The notes under the pieces were generated by a model. That model had not been told where the DNA came from. It was given only the letters and a program-made list of their open reading frames with translations, and searched no databases. Both the position numbers and the translations under genes were made by a program. From Cafeteria roenbergensis (lineage: Eukaryota; Sar; Bigyra; Bicosoecida; Cafeteriaceae): a DNA stretch of 22,212 nt. The number at the start of each line of letters is the position of its first letter. The first letter of the stretch is position 1. Location of the stretch: positions 1 to 22,212 of the forward strand of contig VLTN01000131.1 of NCBI GenBank assembly GCA_008330645.1. Reading direction: 5' to 3'. Below are positions 6,609 through 14,065 of this stretch, piece by piece.

Positions 6609-9600
6609 CTATTCTTCACTTGGCCTGAGCCTCGACGCGGGAGGCTCACTCGAAAAGCCTTCACGTGCCCGTTTCCTGGACTGGAGCTGCAACGCCTGCT
6701 CCGCATGGTCCCAGAGTCGCGCAAGTGCCGCGCTTCGGCTTTCGATTGTACCGCCTGTCACTTTGACGGAGTGGTTGATCGCCAGTGTGATGGTGGTCGC
6801 ATGCCCGCGACAGTCCCACTGTGCCTTGCCCCGTGGGAGCTGAAGCGTGGTTGACGTGGGGGCAGATACCAGACTGGGGGCAGTAGGGGATGCCGGCACA
6901 TGGCCATCTGCACCACAGGGGCTGAGTGCAAAACTTGTTGCCCGCTCCCAGAGGGAGTCAAGAGTAGCGTCTCGAACGTCCTCAAAGCAACCAATTCCAG
7001 TGTAAACAGAGAAGTAGTATGCAGCGCAGAAGTGGCGACAACAGACGGATGCATAAGTTGTACGCGACGCCACTTCGCAGCTGCAGCTTCGTCGAGCAAG
7101 GTCGACCCGAAACCCTGCTGAAGCTATGCCTGTTGCAAGGTCGTCTTGAACGAAGAAGGACGACGGAAACTCAAAACGAATAGGACTGGCGGCCCCAGTT
7201 TGATTGGCTTCGATAGCCTCCAGCGTGATGACGATTCCCTCGGCCGCCGGACGGCTCGCTAGCGCAGCCCGCTGAGAAGGCCGTGCGTAACCGCCTTGAC
7301 GGGAAAAGAACAGCACGGCCGTCGCCGCCCCGAAGCTATGACACGCCGTGAACCGGTTGACTGGGCTTCCTACCAGGTCATGCAGCGCTGCAAGCTGCGA
7401 CCTTGGCCGGCGACACCGGTGGAAGTGGTTTTTTACTCCAGAAAACGTTCCCTCCGCAGCGTTGTTCGAAGCGTCGGAGCAATACACGCTCCGATTGGCA
7501 GCCAGCCAACTGACGCAAACTTTGGGCTGCAGCTGAGCGCGAACGTAGGCCACTAGCGTCCTCGCAGAGTCAAGAGAAACTTGCGCCTGACTCACGCCGT
7601 CGGCCAGAAGGTGCACCAGGCGAGAAAAGTTGCCCGCGACTCCTATGCCTTGCTTGCTGTCCCGAATGTCAAGCCAGGCACGCTGAACTTGCTTGCGAAG
7701 ATGCAACGTCTTGACGCACGTGCTAGTTTTACGTACCATGGTTTGATTCTTGTGCCAGCTGCAATGTAGGTGCTGAAGTGCATCAGCTGGCAGGAGCGAT
7801 GCAAGGTCGCCCCAGCCTGGGGATCCTGGCGGGGTGCTGCCGCCGGCCCCCAGGGCAGCTGCTATGTGCCGAATACCCTTGGCAAGCATCGCTGTGCTGG
7901 CCTGCCAGAGGGCAAGCGCGGCGGACCTGCCAGGGTCGGCTTGAGCGCGCTCGCAAGCAGCTTGAAGAACCGTCACTGCGTTGAGCACAATTCGCTGAAC
8001 TTTCTCTGCCTTTCCTTGGCTGATGAGCTCCGAAACAGCGGCGTAGAGGGCGCTGGCAGAGCCAGAAGCTCTTGGTTGGGCTATTGTCCAATGACCAGAG
8101 CTCCCGCTCGACGGGCCCACGCTAGGGACTGCAAGTCGCGACGCAGATTCCAAAACGCCTCTCCGGCGCCCAAGGATGGCAGCAGCAGCGGCTCTTGGGT
8201 TTGCCTGGCTGGACCGGATTCGACGAGCCCAACCGTTTGCATCAACAATCTTCACAGCGGAGGCATCGCGTTTTGGATCCACCAACGCGTGCCGCACGCG
8301 AATCGAAGACGCCCGCAGCCCTGTTGCGCGGTGGATGATAGATTCAATCGAACTCAGCTGCCAAGCAAATGATTCCAACTCGTCAACTGAGAACAGGTCC
8401 TGCTGGCGCTCCACTGCGAAGGCAACGACATGACTGCCGTCTGCAGACACCCCAACGATGTCTAGCGTCCCCGCGATGTTGGAAGCGACGTCGAACACGC
8501 GCAGCCCGGTGCAGATGGACCTCAGAGGAGCCCCAGCCTCACGAAGAGGCGGGGTGCTGGCAAAAGAGTCTTGCAAGGCGCTGACCAAGCTTCCAACGTC
8601 AGCAAGCCGTCCCTCGGCAATGCTGCGGGACTTGGAAAGTGCCGCTTCACGCGGGGGATGAGGGACTCCGGCATCAGAGTGCTCGCCGGCTCGAGTTTCC
8701 GGAGATCGCAAATCCATGCTTGCGAAGCATAGCCTTTCCTCGAGAGAGCCTCGCTGAAGCAGGACGCTGTAGACCTGGGACTCTGGGTCAAAAAAGACGG
8801 AAGAGTGCATACCCCTCAGGGCTTGGAATGCCAGTTCGGCTTGGAATGCCTCCCCGTGTTTCAAGGCCGACCTTGAAGAGGCGTTGCATTGTGTTGTCAC
8901 GGAGGGACTCTCCCGACTCGGTGAGGAGCCGACTGCCACGCGTGACGGCCGCTCAGGAGGGCAGGGGCTCGCAGCAACGGTTGCCTGAGAGTGCATGCCG
9001 CAAGCCTGCGTTGGTTGAGCCTGTTGATCGGGGGAAGGACGGTGTGCATCAGGAGCTTGCAGCGAAGAGGAATCGGTCAGCCTGCAGGGAGCAGGCATCG
9101 CTCTGCCAACAGGGTCGGAGGGGCCGCCGCGCAACACCCTCCCCTGCGTGAACGACAACGCGATCTTGGACAACACTGCTTGCGCCGCCGGAGACTCTGG
9201 ACTCAGCGGGTCCGTCGGCCGAGGGCTAAACCCCATGGCCTTCGCCAACAGGAATGCGACATCAGCGTCTTCTTCTCCGTTTCCTGAGTCAGCCGAACCG
9301 AGCCCGGAGCGCCACTCTTGAATCTGTCGACTCAAAAGCTTGCTCTTGAACGCGGTGCAGGCCCACAGAAACTCCGGCGCTTCATCAGACACTGTCAATG
9401 CTGGAATGGGGAGATTGGAAGCCCCAAACCTGAGCGCCAGCAACTCCCAGAGCAGCTCGAGGGCGCAGAGTGTCGATGCTTTGGTGAACTTTGGGCCAGC
9501 ACCGGAGAGGCCGGCATCTGACTCTCCGTGAGGAGTTCCGGCTGGCACGACTCTCTCCAGCGTCGCCCAGCCTAGCGGCACAACGCAGTCTCCAACACTA

Positions 9601-10523
9601 CTTTTGCATACGAGCCCAAGCAGCGCACCTGCACCACTTCCAGCGGAGTTGAAGGTGTCGTCCACATTCAGCACTCTGAGCATGTCGAGATCCCTTGCAA
9701 CCATGTCTGGGACCTGCCTGTGCATGAACAGCCTGACTTGCACATGTTCGTCGCCTTCCTTCACCTCGCGTTGCCCCGTCAATCCTTGACGGCTGTACTC
9801 GTCAACGAACTCCTGCAAACTGCTTTGGTCTCCCACTGATGATTCCTTGTACAGTCGACGCTTCAGGTTGCACACGTCATCCTTCGACACATACATTCGC
9901 TGCACTCCGATGTAGGCCGGAGGAGCCGACCGCTGGAGCGCCTCAAGCTGCCGTTGTTGCCGCATCTTCAAAGATGCGCCCTTGGCAATCGCTGTGCTGT
10001 CCGTTCCTGTCTGGGCACAAGCCGCGCAAGCCCGTCGGATTGCACATGCCTCAAATGTTCCAGGAACATCCCCTCGGTCAAAACTGCGAGCCTCCGAGAG
10101 CATGGCGTTGACCACGGACATGACGGTCGTCGGTTGTGCCTTCATGCCTGCCATACTGAGGTGAGCGACCAACGTTGCCTGAGCCCGAGGGTCCATCGGG
10201 AAAAGCCTGCCCAGAACACTGTCGGGCGCCTGACTCCGGACCCACTCGCCACAGCGCGAAACGCACTCATTGCAGTGAGCAGTGGAAAACACAATAACGG
10301 TCGTGCCCAACTCGACCAGCCGGAGACGCCCTGGGCACTTGAGACCGCTGTGAACGCGGACCTCCCCGTGAGCACGGGCTGCAACGGATCGAACGTAGCG
10401 CTCGTCAGGCAACTGAGCCTGATATCTCCTGCCAGACACCGCAGTGCCATGGCCAGCAGGTCCAACGCCTGGCGATATGGCAGAAACAGGCAATGGCACT
10501 GAAGCAGCCGGTGGCACTACCAC
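6609..10523 (-). CDS. MULE transposase, catalytic part, with large internal insertion
   Basis: This 1,304-codon frame is the DDE/RNase-H-fold transposase of the element. Residues count from the first codon, a GTG that is not a proven start. Signatures in order: Cys/His-rich N-terminal region (C63, H83, C84, C87), possibly DNA-binding; first catalytic Asp in VDDTF (D288); second Asp in VSDEAPEF (D380); CSWH (C921, H924), matching the CxxH that normally follows closely; catalytic Glu in NNAAEG (E1024); SWIM finger CSC...CCRH (C1147, C1149, C1162, H1164). The tail is basic (RKRAREGF). Canonical MULEs have only some 20-30 residues between the second Asp and CxxH; here there are about 540, including low-complexity sequence and a folded-looking segment at about 640-770. 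No internal stop occurs. The frame is open upstream of 10523 and overlaps the end of the 10517-11197 frame, so the N-terminus probably lies in the upstream frames. Confidence 0.9.
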   Translation of the reverse strand: MVVPPAASVPLPVSAISPGVGPAGHGTAVSGRRYQAQLPDERYVRSVAARAHGEVRVHSGLKCPGRLRLVELGTTVIVFSTAHCNECVSRCGEWVRSQAPDSVLGRLFPMDPRAQATLVAHLSMAGMKAQPTTVMSVVNAMLSEARSFDRGDVPGTFEACAIRRACAACAQTGTDSTAIAKGASLKMRQQRQLEALQRSAPPAYIGVQRMYVSKDDVCNLKRRLYKESSVGDQSSLQEFVDEYSRQGLTGQREVKEGDEHVQVRLFMHRQVPDMVARDLDMLRVLNVDDTFNSAGSGAGALLGLVCKSSVGDCVVPLGWATLERVVPAGTPHGESDAGLSGAGPKFTKASTLCALELLWELLALRFGASNLPIPALTVSDEAPEFLWACTAFKSKLLSRQIQEWRSGLGSADSGNGEEDADVAFLLAKAMGFSPRPTDPLSPESPAAQAVLSKIALSFTQGRVLRGGPSDPVGRAMPAPCRLTDSSSLQAPDAHRPSPDQQAQPTQACGMHSQATVAASPCPPERPSRVAVGSSPSRESPSVTTQCNASSRSALKHGEAFQAELAFQALRGMHSSVFFDPESQVYSVLLQRGSLEERLCFASMDLRSPETRAGEHSDAGVPHPPREAALSKSRSIAEGRLADVGSLVSALQDSFASTPPLREAGAPLRSICTGLRVFDVASNIAGTLDIVGVSADGSHVVAFAVERQQDLFSVDELESFAWQLSSIESIIHRATGLRASSIRVRHALVDPKRDASAVKIVDANGWARRIRSSQANPRAAAAAILGRRRGVLESASRLAVPSVGPSSGSSGHWTIAQPRASGSASALYAAVSELISQGKAEKVQRIVLNAVTVLQAACERAQADPGRSAALALWQASTAMLAKGIRHIAAALGAGGSTPPGSPGWGDLASLLPADALQHLHCSWHKNQTMVRKTSTCVKTLHLRKQVQRAWLDIRDSKQGIGVAGNFSRLVHLLADGVSQAQVSLDSARTLVAYVRAQLQPKVCVSWLAANRSVYCSDASNNAAEGTFSGVKNHFHRCRRPRSQLAALHDLVGSPVNRFTACHSFGAATAVLFFSRQGGYARPSQRAALASRPAAEGIVITLEAIEANQTGAASPIRFEFPSSFFVQDDLATGIASAGFRVDLARRSCSCEVASRTTYASVCCRHFCAAYYFSVYTGIGCFEDVRDATLDSLWERATSFALSPCGADGHVPASPTAPSLVSAPTSTTLQLPRGKAQWDCRGHATTITLAINHSVKVTGGTIESRSAALARLWDHAEQALQLQSRKRAREGFSSEPPASRLRPSEE

Positions 10524-11197
10524 AGGCGAGTCAACGGGGCCAGTGCTGCTCGCTGCTGAAAGCGGGCTGTCCCACGGGGAGTAGCACTTGAGCCGTGCTG
10601 CAGGCTCGCCACCATGCTGTCCGGTCCCTCGGAAGCATCGGCAGTTGATGCTGTGGGCGGAATCAAGGCTGCCGCGTCTAATTGCTGAGTGAGCTGGCTC
10701 AAAGGCAAGCCTACAGGCGAGGAACCGTCGCTCGTGGATCCGTTGCAGCCACTAGCCTCGCTGGCGCCGCCGTCCGCGTGGCCATCGCCAGCGCAACTGC
10801 CACCTGGGCCATCGTCGTCCGGCCGGTGATCTCCCTCGGAAGCATCGGACAGGTCAACTCCTGCAGCGGTCAAAAGAGCAGCATTCTCTTGCGATGATCC
10901 CCATCGTAGTGCCTCGCGGGGTTTAATGTCCTTGCGCGCGAGGCAGCGGTAAGTCACAGAGGCTCCGGTTGCCTTGCGACTCAGACCCGCCCCCGCCGCG
11001 GCAACGAGGGTTTGCACCTGCTTCCTGGCATCCACCAGCGTAGTCCCATCGACGACGGCGAAGTGCCCAAGCAGCAAGTCCTCCGGCTCAGCTGCTCTGG
11101 TCAGCCAATCTGACCTCCTTGGCAACGCGCGCCGAATGGACGAGGCGTTTATACCATTTGGAAACCATTTTCTGGGTAACCCGGTGACCGCAGCCAC
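10517..11197 (-). CDS. Probable transposase N-terminal segment (middle frame)
   Basis: This 226-codon frame lies between the TIR-initiated frame and the catalytic frame. The convincing part starts near 11110 (AAEPEDLLLGHFAVVDGTTLV) and runs through a basic stretch with VTYRCLARKDIKPREAL into a Ser/Gly/Asp-rich linker that ends at 10517. It overlaps the upstream frame by about 110 bp and the downstream frame by 7 bp. Joining it upstream needs a +1 change; joining it downstream needs a -1 (or +2) change. The downstream frame is open for well over 150 bp before 10523, so the switch could lie anywhere in the linker. No unambiguous GT-AG pair was found, so introns, programmed frameshifts or inactivating indels are all possible. 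No known domain is recognised. Confidence 0.55.
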   Translation of the reverse strand: MAAVTGLPRKWFPNGINASSIRRALPRRSDWLTRAAEPEDLLLGHFAVVDGTTLVDARKQVQTLVAAAGAGLSRKATGASVTYRCLARKDIKPREALRWGSSQENAALLTAAGVDLSDASEGDHRPDDDGPGGSCAGDGHADGGASEASGCNGSTSDGSSPVGLPLSQLTQQLDAAALIPPTASTADASEGPDSMVASLQHGSSATPRGTARFQQRAALAPLTRLW

Positions 11198-11624
11198 CGG
11201 GTGCGCCTCTGGTAGCCAGGAGAAAGGCTCTGCCGACGTCGGCAGGCAGTGACGACAAGCTCAGCGGGCTCTCCGCCGCTCTGAGCACTTCCAGTGCCAC
11301 CAACTCCACGGCATGGGGCCTCAAATGATCTGAAATGCTCTGGAGCAAGCAAACCGTGACGGAGGTGGTCCTTATTGCAGGGGGAGCATCTCCAGTGCTG
11401 GCGGGAGCGGCGAAAGCAACGGTCGATTCGTTTCGGGCAGCAAACGCCGCTACAGCCCACAGAGCCTCGCTCAACCAAGAGCCATCTCTTCCAGGGGGCG
11501 TCGGATAGACGTACATGCTGGTCCTTTGATCAGTTGGCTGCATTCCGGCCAAGAACTTGCGAGCCACGTGCGGCCTGTTGCTGGCAACGGCCACGGCGAT
11601 CGCTTGGCGCCATCCTGGCTCCAT
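11088..11624 (-). CDS. Transposase-side ORF starting in the right TIR
   Basis: This 178-codon frame runs from an ATG (11622-11624) inside the right TIR, with context CCAATGGAG. It begins MEPGWRQAIAVAVASNRP and contains a hydrophobic helical segment (LSEALWAVAAFAAR), then AVELVALEVLRAAE and a basic C-terminal part (VTQKMVSKWYKRLVHSARVAKEV). The helix-rich, basic character would suit an N-terminal DNA-binding or dimerisation region of the transposase, but no family is recognised. The frame is also open upstream to 11768 from a GTG. It stops at 11088 within the next frame, so continuation requires splicing or a +1 shift near 11090-11160. Confidence 0.5.
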   Translation of the reverse strand: MEPGWRQAIAVAVASNRPHVARKFLAGMQPTDQRTSMYVYPTPPGRDGSWLSEALWAVAAFAARNESTVAFAAPASTGDAPPAIRTTSVTVCLLQSISDHLRPHAVELVALEVLRAAESPLSLSSLPADVGRAFLLATRGAPGGCGHRVTQKMVSKWYKRLVHSARVAKEVRLADQSS

Positions 11625-11941
11625 TGGGCCAGATTCCCGCGCCAGGGAGTCATTCCATGCCCTGAAGATGGATCTGTGGGGGGGGAGGGTGACACCGAAG
11701 GCCTGGAGAGGGTGGGGGAGGCTGGGCGTTTGACAGCGTAAATGGCGCCGACTTTGCCGCCGCCTCACGCCTCGGTGGCGTGGTCCTGGGCGCTGCCCGC
11801 GTCACACATGAAGGTTTAGTAGTCTTTGCGCCGGTTTTTGCGAAAAAGCGGTGGTTTTGGCGGTGGTGTGGTTGCCGGAGTGGGCGGAAGGGAAAAAGAT
11901 GTCAATAAGGGGGGGGGCTTAGGCCCCCTGTACGCTCTACC
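11591..11941 (-). repeat. Right terminal inverted repeat of the MULE
   Basis: This is the 351-bp counterpart of 4165-4515 (four mismatches by eye). It carries the ATG at 11624 that opens the transposase-side frame, so the transposase promoter is presumably within it, as in other MULEs with long TIRs. The tip hairpin is mirrored at about 11913-11928. Confidence 0.95.
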
Positions 11942-11950
11942 CTGTCGCAG
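11942..11950. repeat. Target-site duplication, right copy (CTGTCGCAG)
   Basis: These nine bases are identical to 4156-4164 and directly flank the right TIR. They mark the original insertion site. Confidence 0.95.
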
Positions 11951-12327
11951 GTCCTATATACGCCTCGCTGCAAACACTGGCCGATGTTTGGTCCAGCCGA
12001 GCATTCCGCTCGCCACAGCGGCGTTGCAGCGCAGGCAGCCGAAGGCCGGACAGCGCCAAGTTGGCAGCTGCATCCCTTTGCTGCGAAAGCACGGCGGCTG
12101 CAGCGCTCTGAGGCGCTTGGTCGGCAGTTTTGTGCATCGGTCCTCCACGCGCGGCTGCCAACTCGTGCTGCCTCCCCCCCAACACACTCGCCCCTTCCCC
12201 CTCTGTCTCCTCAAGGGAAGCTCCCCCAACAAACGGCTCAACATCGATAGAGCAGGCCGCGCCGGCGTCCAAGTTCCGGCTGCGCGCGCCGCGACACTGG
12301 CGTGGTTTGGGTTGGCCGGACGGGAGG
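11951..12327. other. Divergent intergenic region / promoter of the TMEM267-like gene
   Basis: Before insertion this ~377-bp stretch plus 4042-4164 formed the divergent spacer between the coiled-coil gene (minus) and the TMEM267-like gene (plus). It holds the TATATA element near its left end and a C/T-rich stretch at about 12170-12215. Frames across it on both strands are extensions of neighbouring shadows. I see no other gene. Confidence 0.4.
11953..11962 (-). promoter_or_regulatory. TATA-like element of the displaced coiled-coil gene
   Basis: The minus strand reads GCGTATATAGGAC here. With the MULE removed it lies about 128 nt upstream of the ATG at 4041. This AT-rich core stands out in a very GC-rich interval. 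It could instead serve the plus-strand TMEM267-like gene, but that ATG is about 370 bp away. Functional use is inferred. Confidence 0.45.
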
Positions 12328-13041
12328 ATGGAGGCCGGCAGCAGGCGTCGCGACGCCATTTGGTGGCTGGCATGCCTCGTTGTGGCCAGCCTCGCGGGGG
12401 ACGCGGGCGCCGGGCCTGCTGTGCGCGCCGCTGTCGCGGCGGCGACGGGCCAAGCCTGGGCGGGCCGCGTCGTGGCTGCAGCGTGCGACTGGCTGGCGCA
12501 TGCGCTGGTGGCGGCCTTTGCGTGGATGTGCGCACGGGCGGTGGGCGTGCGGGCGACCTCACACCACGCGGCGCTGCGGCAGGCCGCGGCGGCCGCTGCC
12601 GTGGCGGCTCTCGTCGACACCGACAGGTTCGTCGAAACCCTCTCGCTGCGTTTGGATGCGTCGTCGTTGCTCGGCCGCCAGGCATTCTGGCACTGCCTGC
12701 CGAGCATTTGCGCGCTCGCCGCAGCAGCATACTGGGCGGGAAGGTGGCGGCCAGACGCCATCGGTCGGTGCGTTGGAGCCACCCGCCACGTGTCGGAGGC
12801 GCTGGCTTGCATCGTGCTGGTTGCGGGTCTGACTCACACACTGAGAGACGCGGCCCGGAGAGGGCTCTGGCTGCTTCCGCCGGGAAACGGCTTGCGCACT
12901 CCGCCGCTTGGCGTGCCGCTGTCCCTTGCGGCGCAGTGCGGAGTTGCGCTGGCGCAGGGCTCGCGATGCGCCGCCTCGGCTTGCAAAGGCGCGCGGCCCG
13001 AGAAGGAAGCGCAGCGCCGAGCGCGGGAGGACGGCGTTTGA
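12328..13041 (+). CDS. TMEM267-like multi-pass membrane protein
   Basis: This is a 237-residue intronless protein; the animal family member TMEM267 is about 215 residues. It is Ala-rich with several hydrophobic membrane segments (roughly residues 11-24, 46-72, 84-97, 122-137, 156-168, 195-209). Family landmarks appear in order: D54-x3-H58 in the first helical pair; the VDTDRF motif at 96-101, matching the family's D-x-D-H-F with Arg for His; WHCLPS at 121-126, matching HC-S; and THTLRDAARRGLWLLPPG at 169-186, matching the SHHIRDGIRHGLW-type block. TMEM267 is distantly similar to the bacterial DUF457/YdjM membrane proteins, proposed as metal-dependent hydrolases; no function is established. 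I chose the ATG at 12328 because the match to the family starts just after it; the frame is open upstream to 12130 but with non-family sequence. The C-terminus is a short basic tail. The neighbour across the divergent promoter is the transposon-disrupted coiled-coil gene. Confidence 0.85.
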   Translation: MEAGSRRRDAIWWLACLVVASLAGDAGAGPAVRAAVAAATGQAWAGRVVAAACDWLAHALVAAFAWMCARAVGVRATSHHAALRQAAAAAAVAALVDTDRFVETLSLRLDASSLLGRQAFWHCLPSICALAAAAYWAGRWRPDAIGRCVGATRHVSEALACIVLVAGLTHTLRDAARRGLWLLPPGNGLRTPPLGVPLSLAAQCGVALAQGSRCAASACKGARPEKEAQRRAREDGV

Positions 13042-13348
13042 GTGGTACGTGTGACTCTGCCCCCCCCCTCCCCCCCCGGCCACAAGGCTGTCGGCGGCCA
13101 ACCGAGAACCGCCATGCCCGCACAACTGTCCTGCTTTGCGGACGCCGAGACGCATGTTTGCATGCCCACAAATATAGCAGTTGAAGCGAGACTGGCGGCT
13201 TGCCCGCGCTGCTGCCGCAGGCCACTCACCTCCGGCCACGGCCTGAATTCTACCCGGCGCACGTGCAGTGCCTGGATTCCGTCCTGAGGCTGAGTCCTTG
13301 CCGGATAGCTCGGGCTCTGCGGCTTGCGGAGGGAGCCGGAGTGGTGAC
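13042..13348. other. Intergenic region after the TMEM267-like gene
   Basis: This 307-bp stretch runs between the TMEM267-like stop and the next plausible ATG (13349). It begins with two C-tracts at about 13062-13078, then has mixed sequence with short frames only. I see no RNA gene or clear terminator. Confidence 0.4.
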
Positions 13349-14065
13349 ATGTCTGCTGGCCCCCTCCAATCCGACGTGCAGCGGCTCCGGCGCGAGTTTC
13401 TGAGCGCCAGGCGAGCCGCAGCCGAAGCAGATGCGAGCGGCACGGCAAGCCGCCGTCGGATTGCGACCGGGGCGCGGCAGCAGCCTCCTGTGGACAGCGG
13501 GATGTGGTCGGGCAGGCTGTCGACCGTTCGCCGCCGATTGCACAGCCCCGCGCCCCGCAGCCCCCCCGCAAAGGGCGGAAGCGGCGGGGATGACACCCGC
13601 CGTCATCGGCCTTTCTCGAGTGGGTCAGGGGAGCATCACGTGCCGGCAGTTGCCGGGCACTGGGACGGCTCTGGCTCGCTTCCTGCTGGCTTGGCTGGCC
13701 GCAGCTGGCCGCGGAGCAACGGCCAGCCCTGGCCAGGCCCGCGTCGTCCGGGCGCTCCCTCCTGTCGCCTCCCCGCGAGGCGTCAGGGGCGCTGCGCCGA
13801 ACGCCCAGCCCGACGCCCTCCCACCCGTTCAGCGGCGCCGCCGGCCGCAGCGGGGGCGGCCCTGAAACCGCCAGCCCGGGACGCGGAGTGGGCGATCGAG
13901 CGACGCAAGTTGCTCGCGCAAGCAGACGGATTCTCAGCGCACTTTCACCGACGGGCGCCACAGGTCTCGCGACGCCAGTGCCTGCCATTCGGAAGCGACT
14001 CGCGAAGAAGCAGCATCAGCAGCCCATCACCGAGCAATCATCACCCGAAGACGACTCGAAGTTGA
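13349..14065 (+). CDS. N-terminal segment of a plus-strand coiled-coil protein (first frame)
   Basis: This frame of 238 codons starts at ATG 13349 (MSAGPLQSDVQRLRREFLSA), whose opening looks like a helical, charged N-terminus. It continues through Arg/Ser/Pro-rich sequence to a second helical stretch (DAEWAIERRKLLAQADG, near 13880-13930). After about 13935 the next frame (13888-15525) reads better, so a +2 or -1 change, or an intron, would join them near there. No domain is recognised. Alternative starts and a separate small gene remain possible. Confidence 0.4.
   Translation: MSAGPLQSDVQRLRREFLSARRAAAEADASGTASRRRIATGARQQPPVDSGMWSGRLSTVRRRLHSPAPRSPPAKGGSGGDDTRRHRPFSSGSGEHHVPAVAGHWDGSGSLPAGLAGRSWPRSNGQPWPGPRRPGAPSCRLPARRQGRCAERPARRPPTRSAAPPAAAGAALKPPARDAEWAIERRKLLAQADGFSAHFHRRAPQVSRRQCLPFGSDSRRSSISSPSPSNHHPKTTRS

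Larger units (their letters stand above)
4165..11941 (-). mobile_element. Complete Mutator-like element (MULE), 7,777 bp
   Basis: It is bounded by long inverted repeats beginning GGTAGAGCGTAC at both ends and flanked by a perfect 9-bp duplication. It encodes on the minus strand a protein with the MULE signatures: DDTF, a D-containing second block, CSWH, NNAAEG, and a SWIM CxC-x12-CxH finger. Plus-strand frames start from the left TIR, giving the convergent two-sided layout of maize MuDR. The interior is less GC-rich than the host genes. The high TIR identity and perfect duplication indicate a recent insertion. Whether it is autonomous is uncertain, because the transposase lies in three minus-strand frames that must be joined by splicing, frameshifting or repair of indels. 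The strand given is that of the transposase. Confidence 0.96.

Noticed and set aside
11100-11165. GTATAAAC...CAG as an intron joining the first two transposase frames
   Set aside because: The donor looks good, but every nearby acceptor I tried creates a stop at or just after the junction or gives the wrong phase.
12170-12215. C/T-rich stretch upstream of the TMEM267-like gene as a splice acceptor or terminator
   Set aside because: No matching donor or stem-loop, and the downstream ATG gives a complete family-length protein without any upstream exon.
11826-13225. Frames of 452 codons (plus), 423 codons (minus) and 345/384 codons (minus) overlapping the TMEM267-like gene
   Set aside because: They are Arg/Pro/Gly-rich shadows in other registers of a gene with recognisable family motifs, and one of them runs across the transposon boundary.
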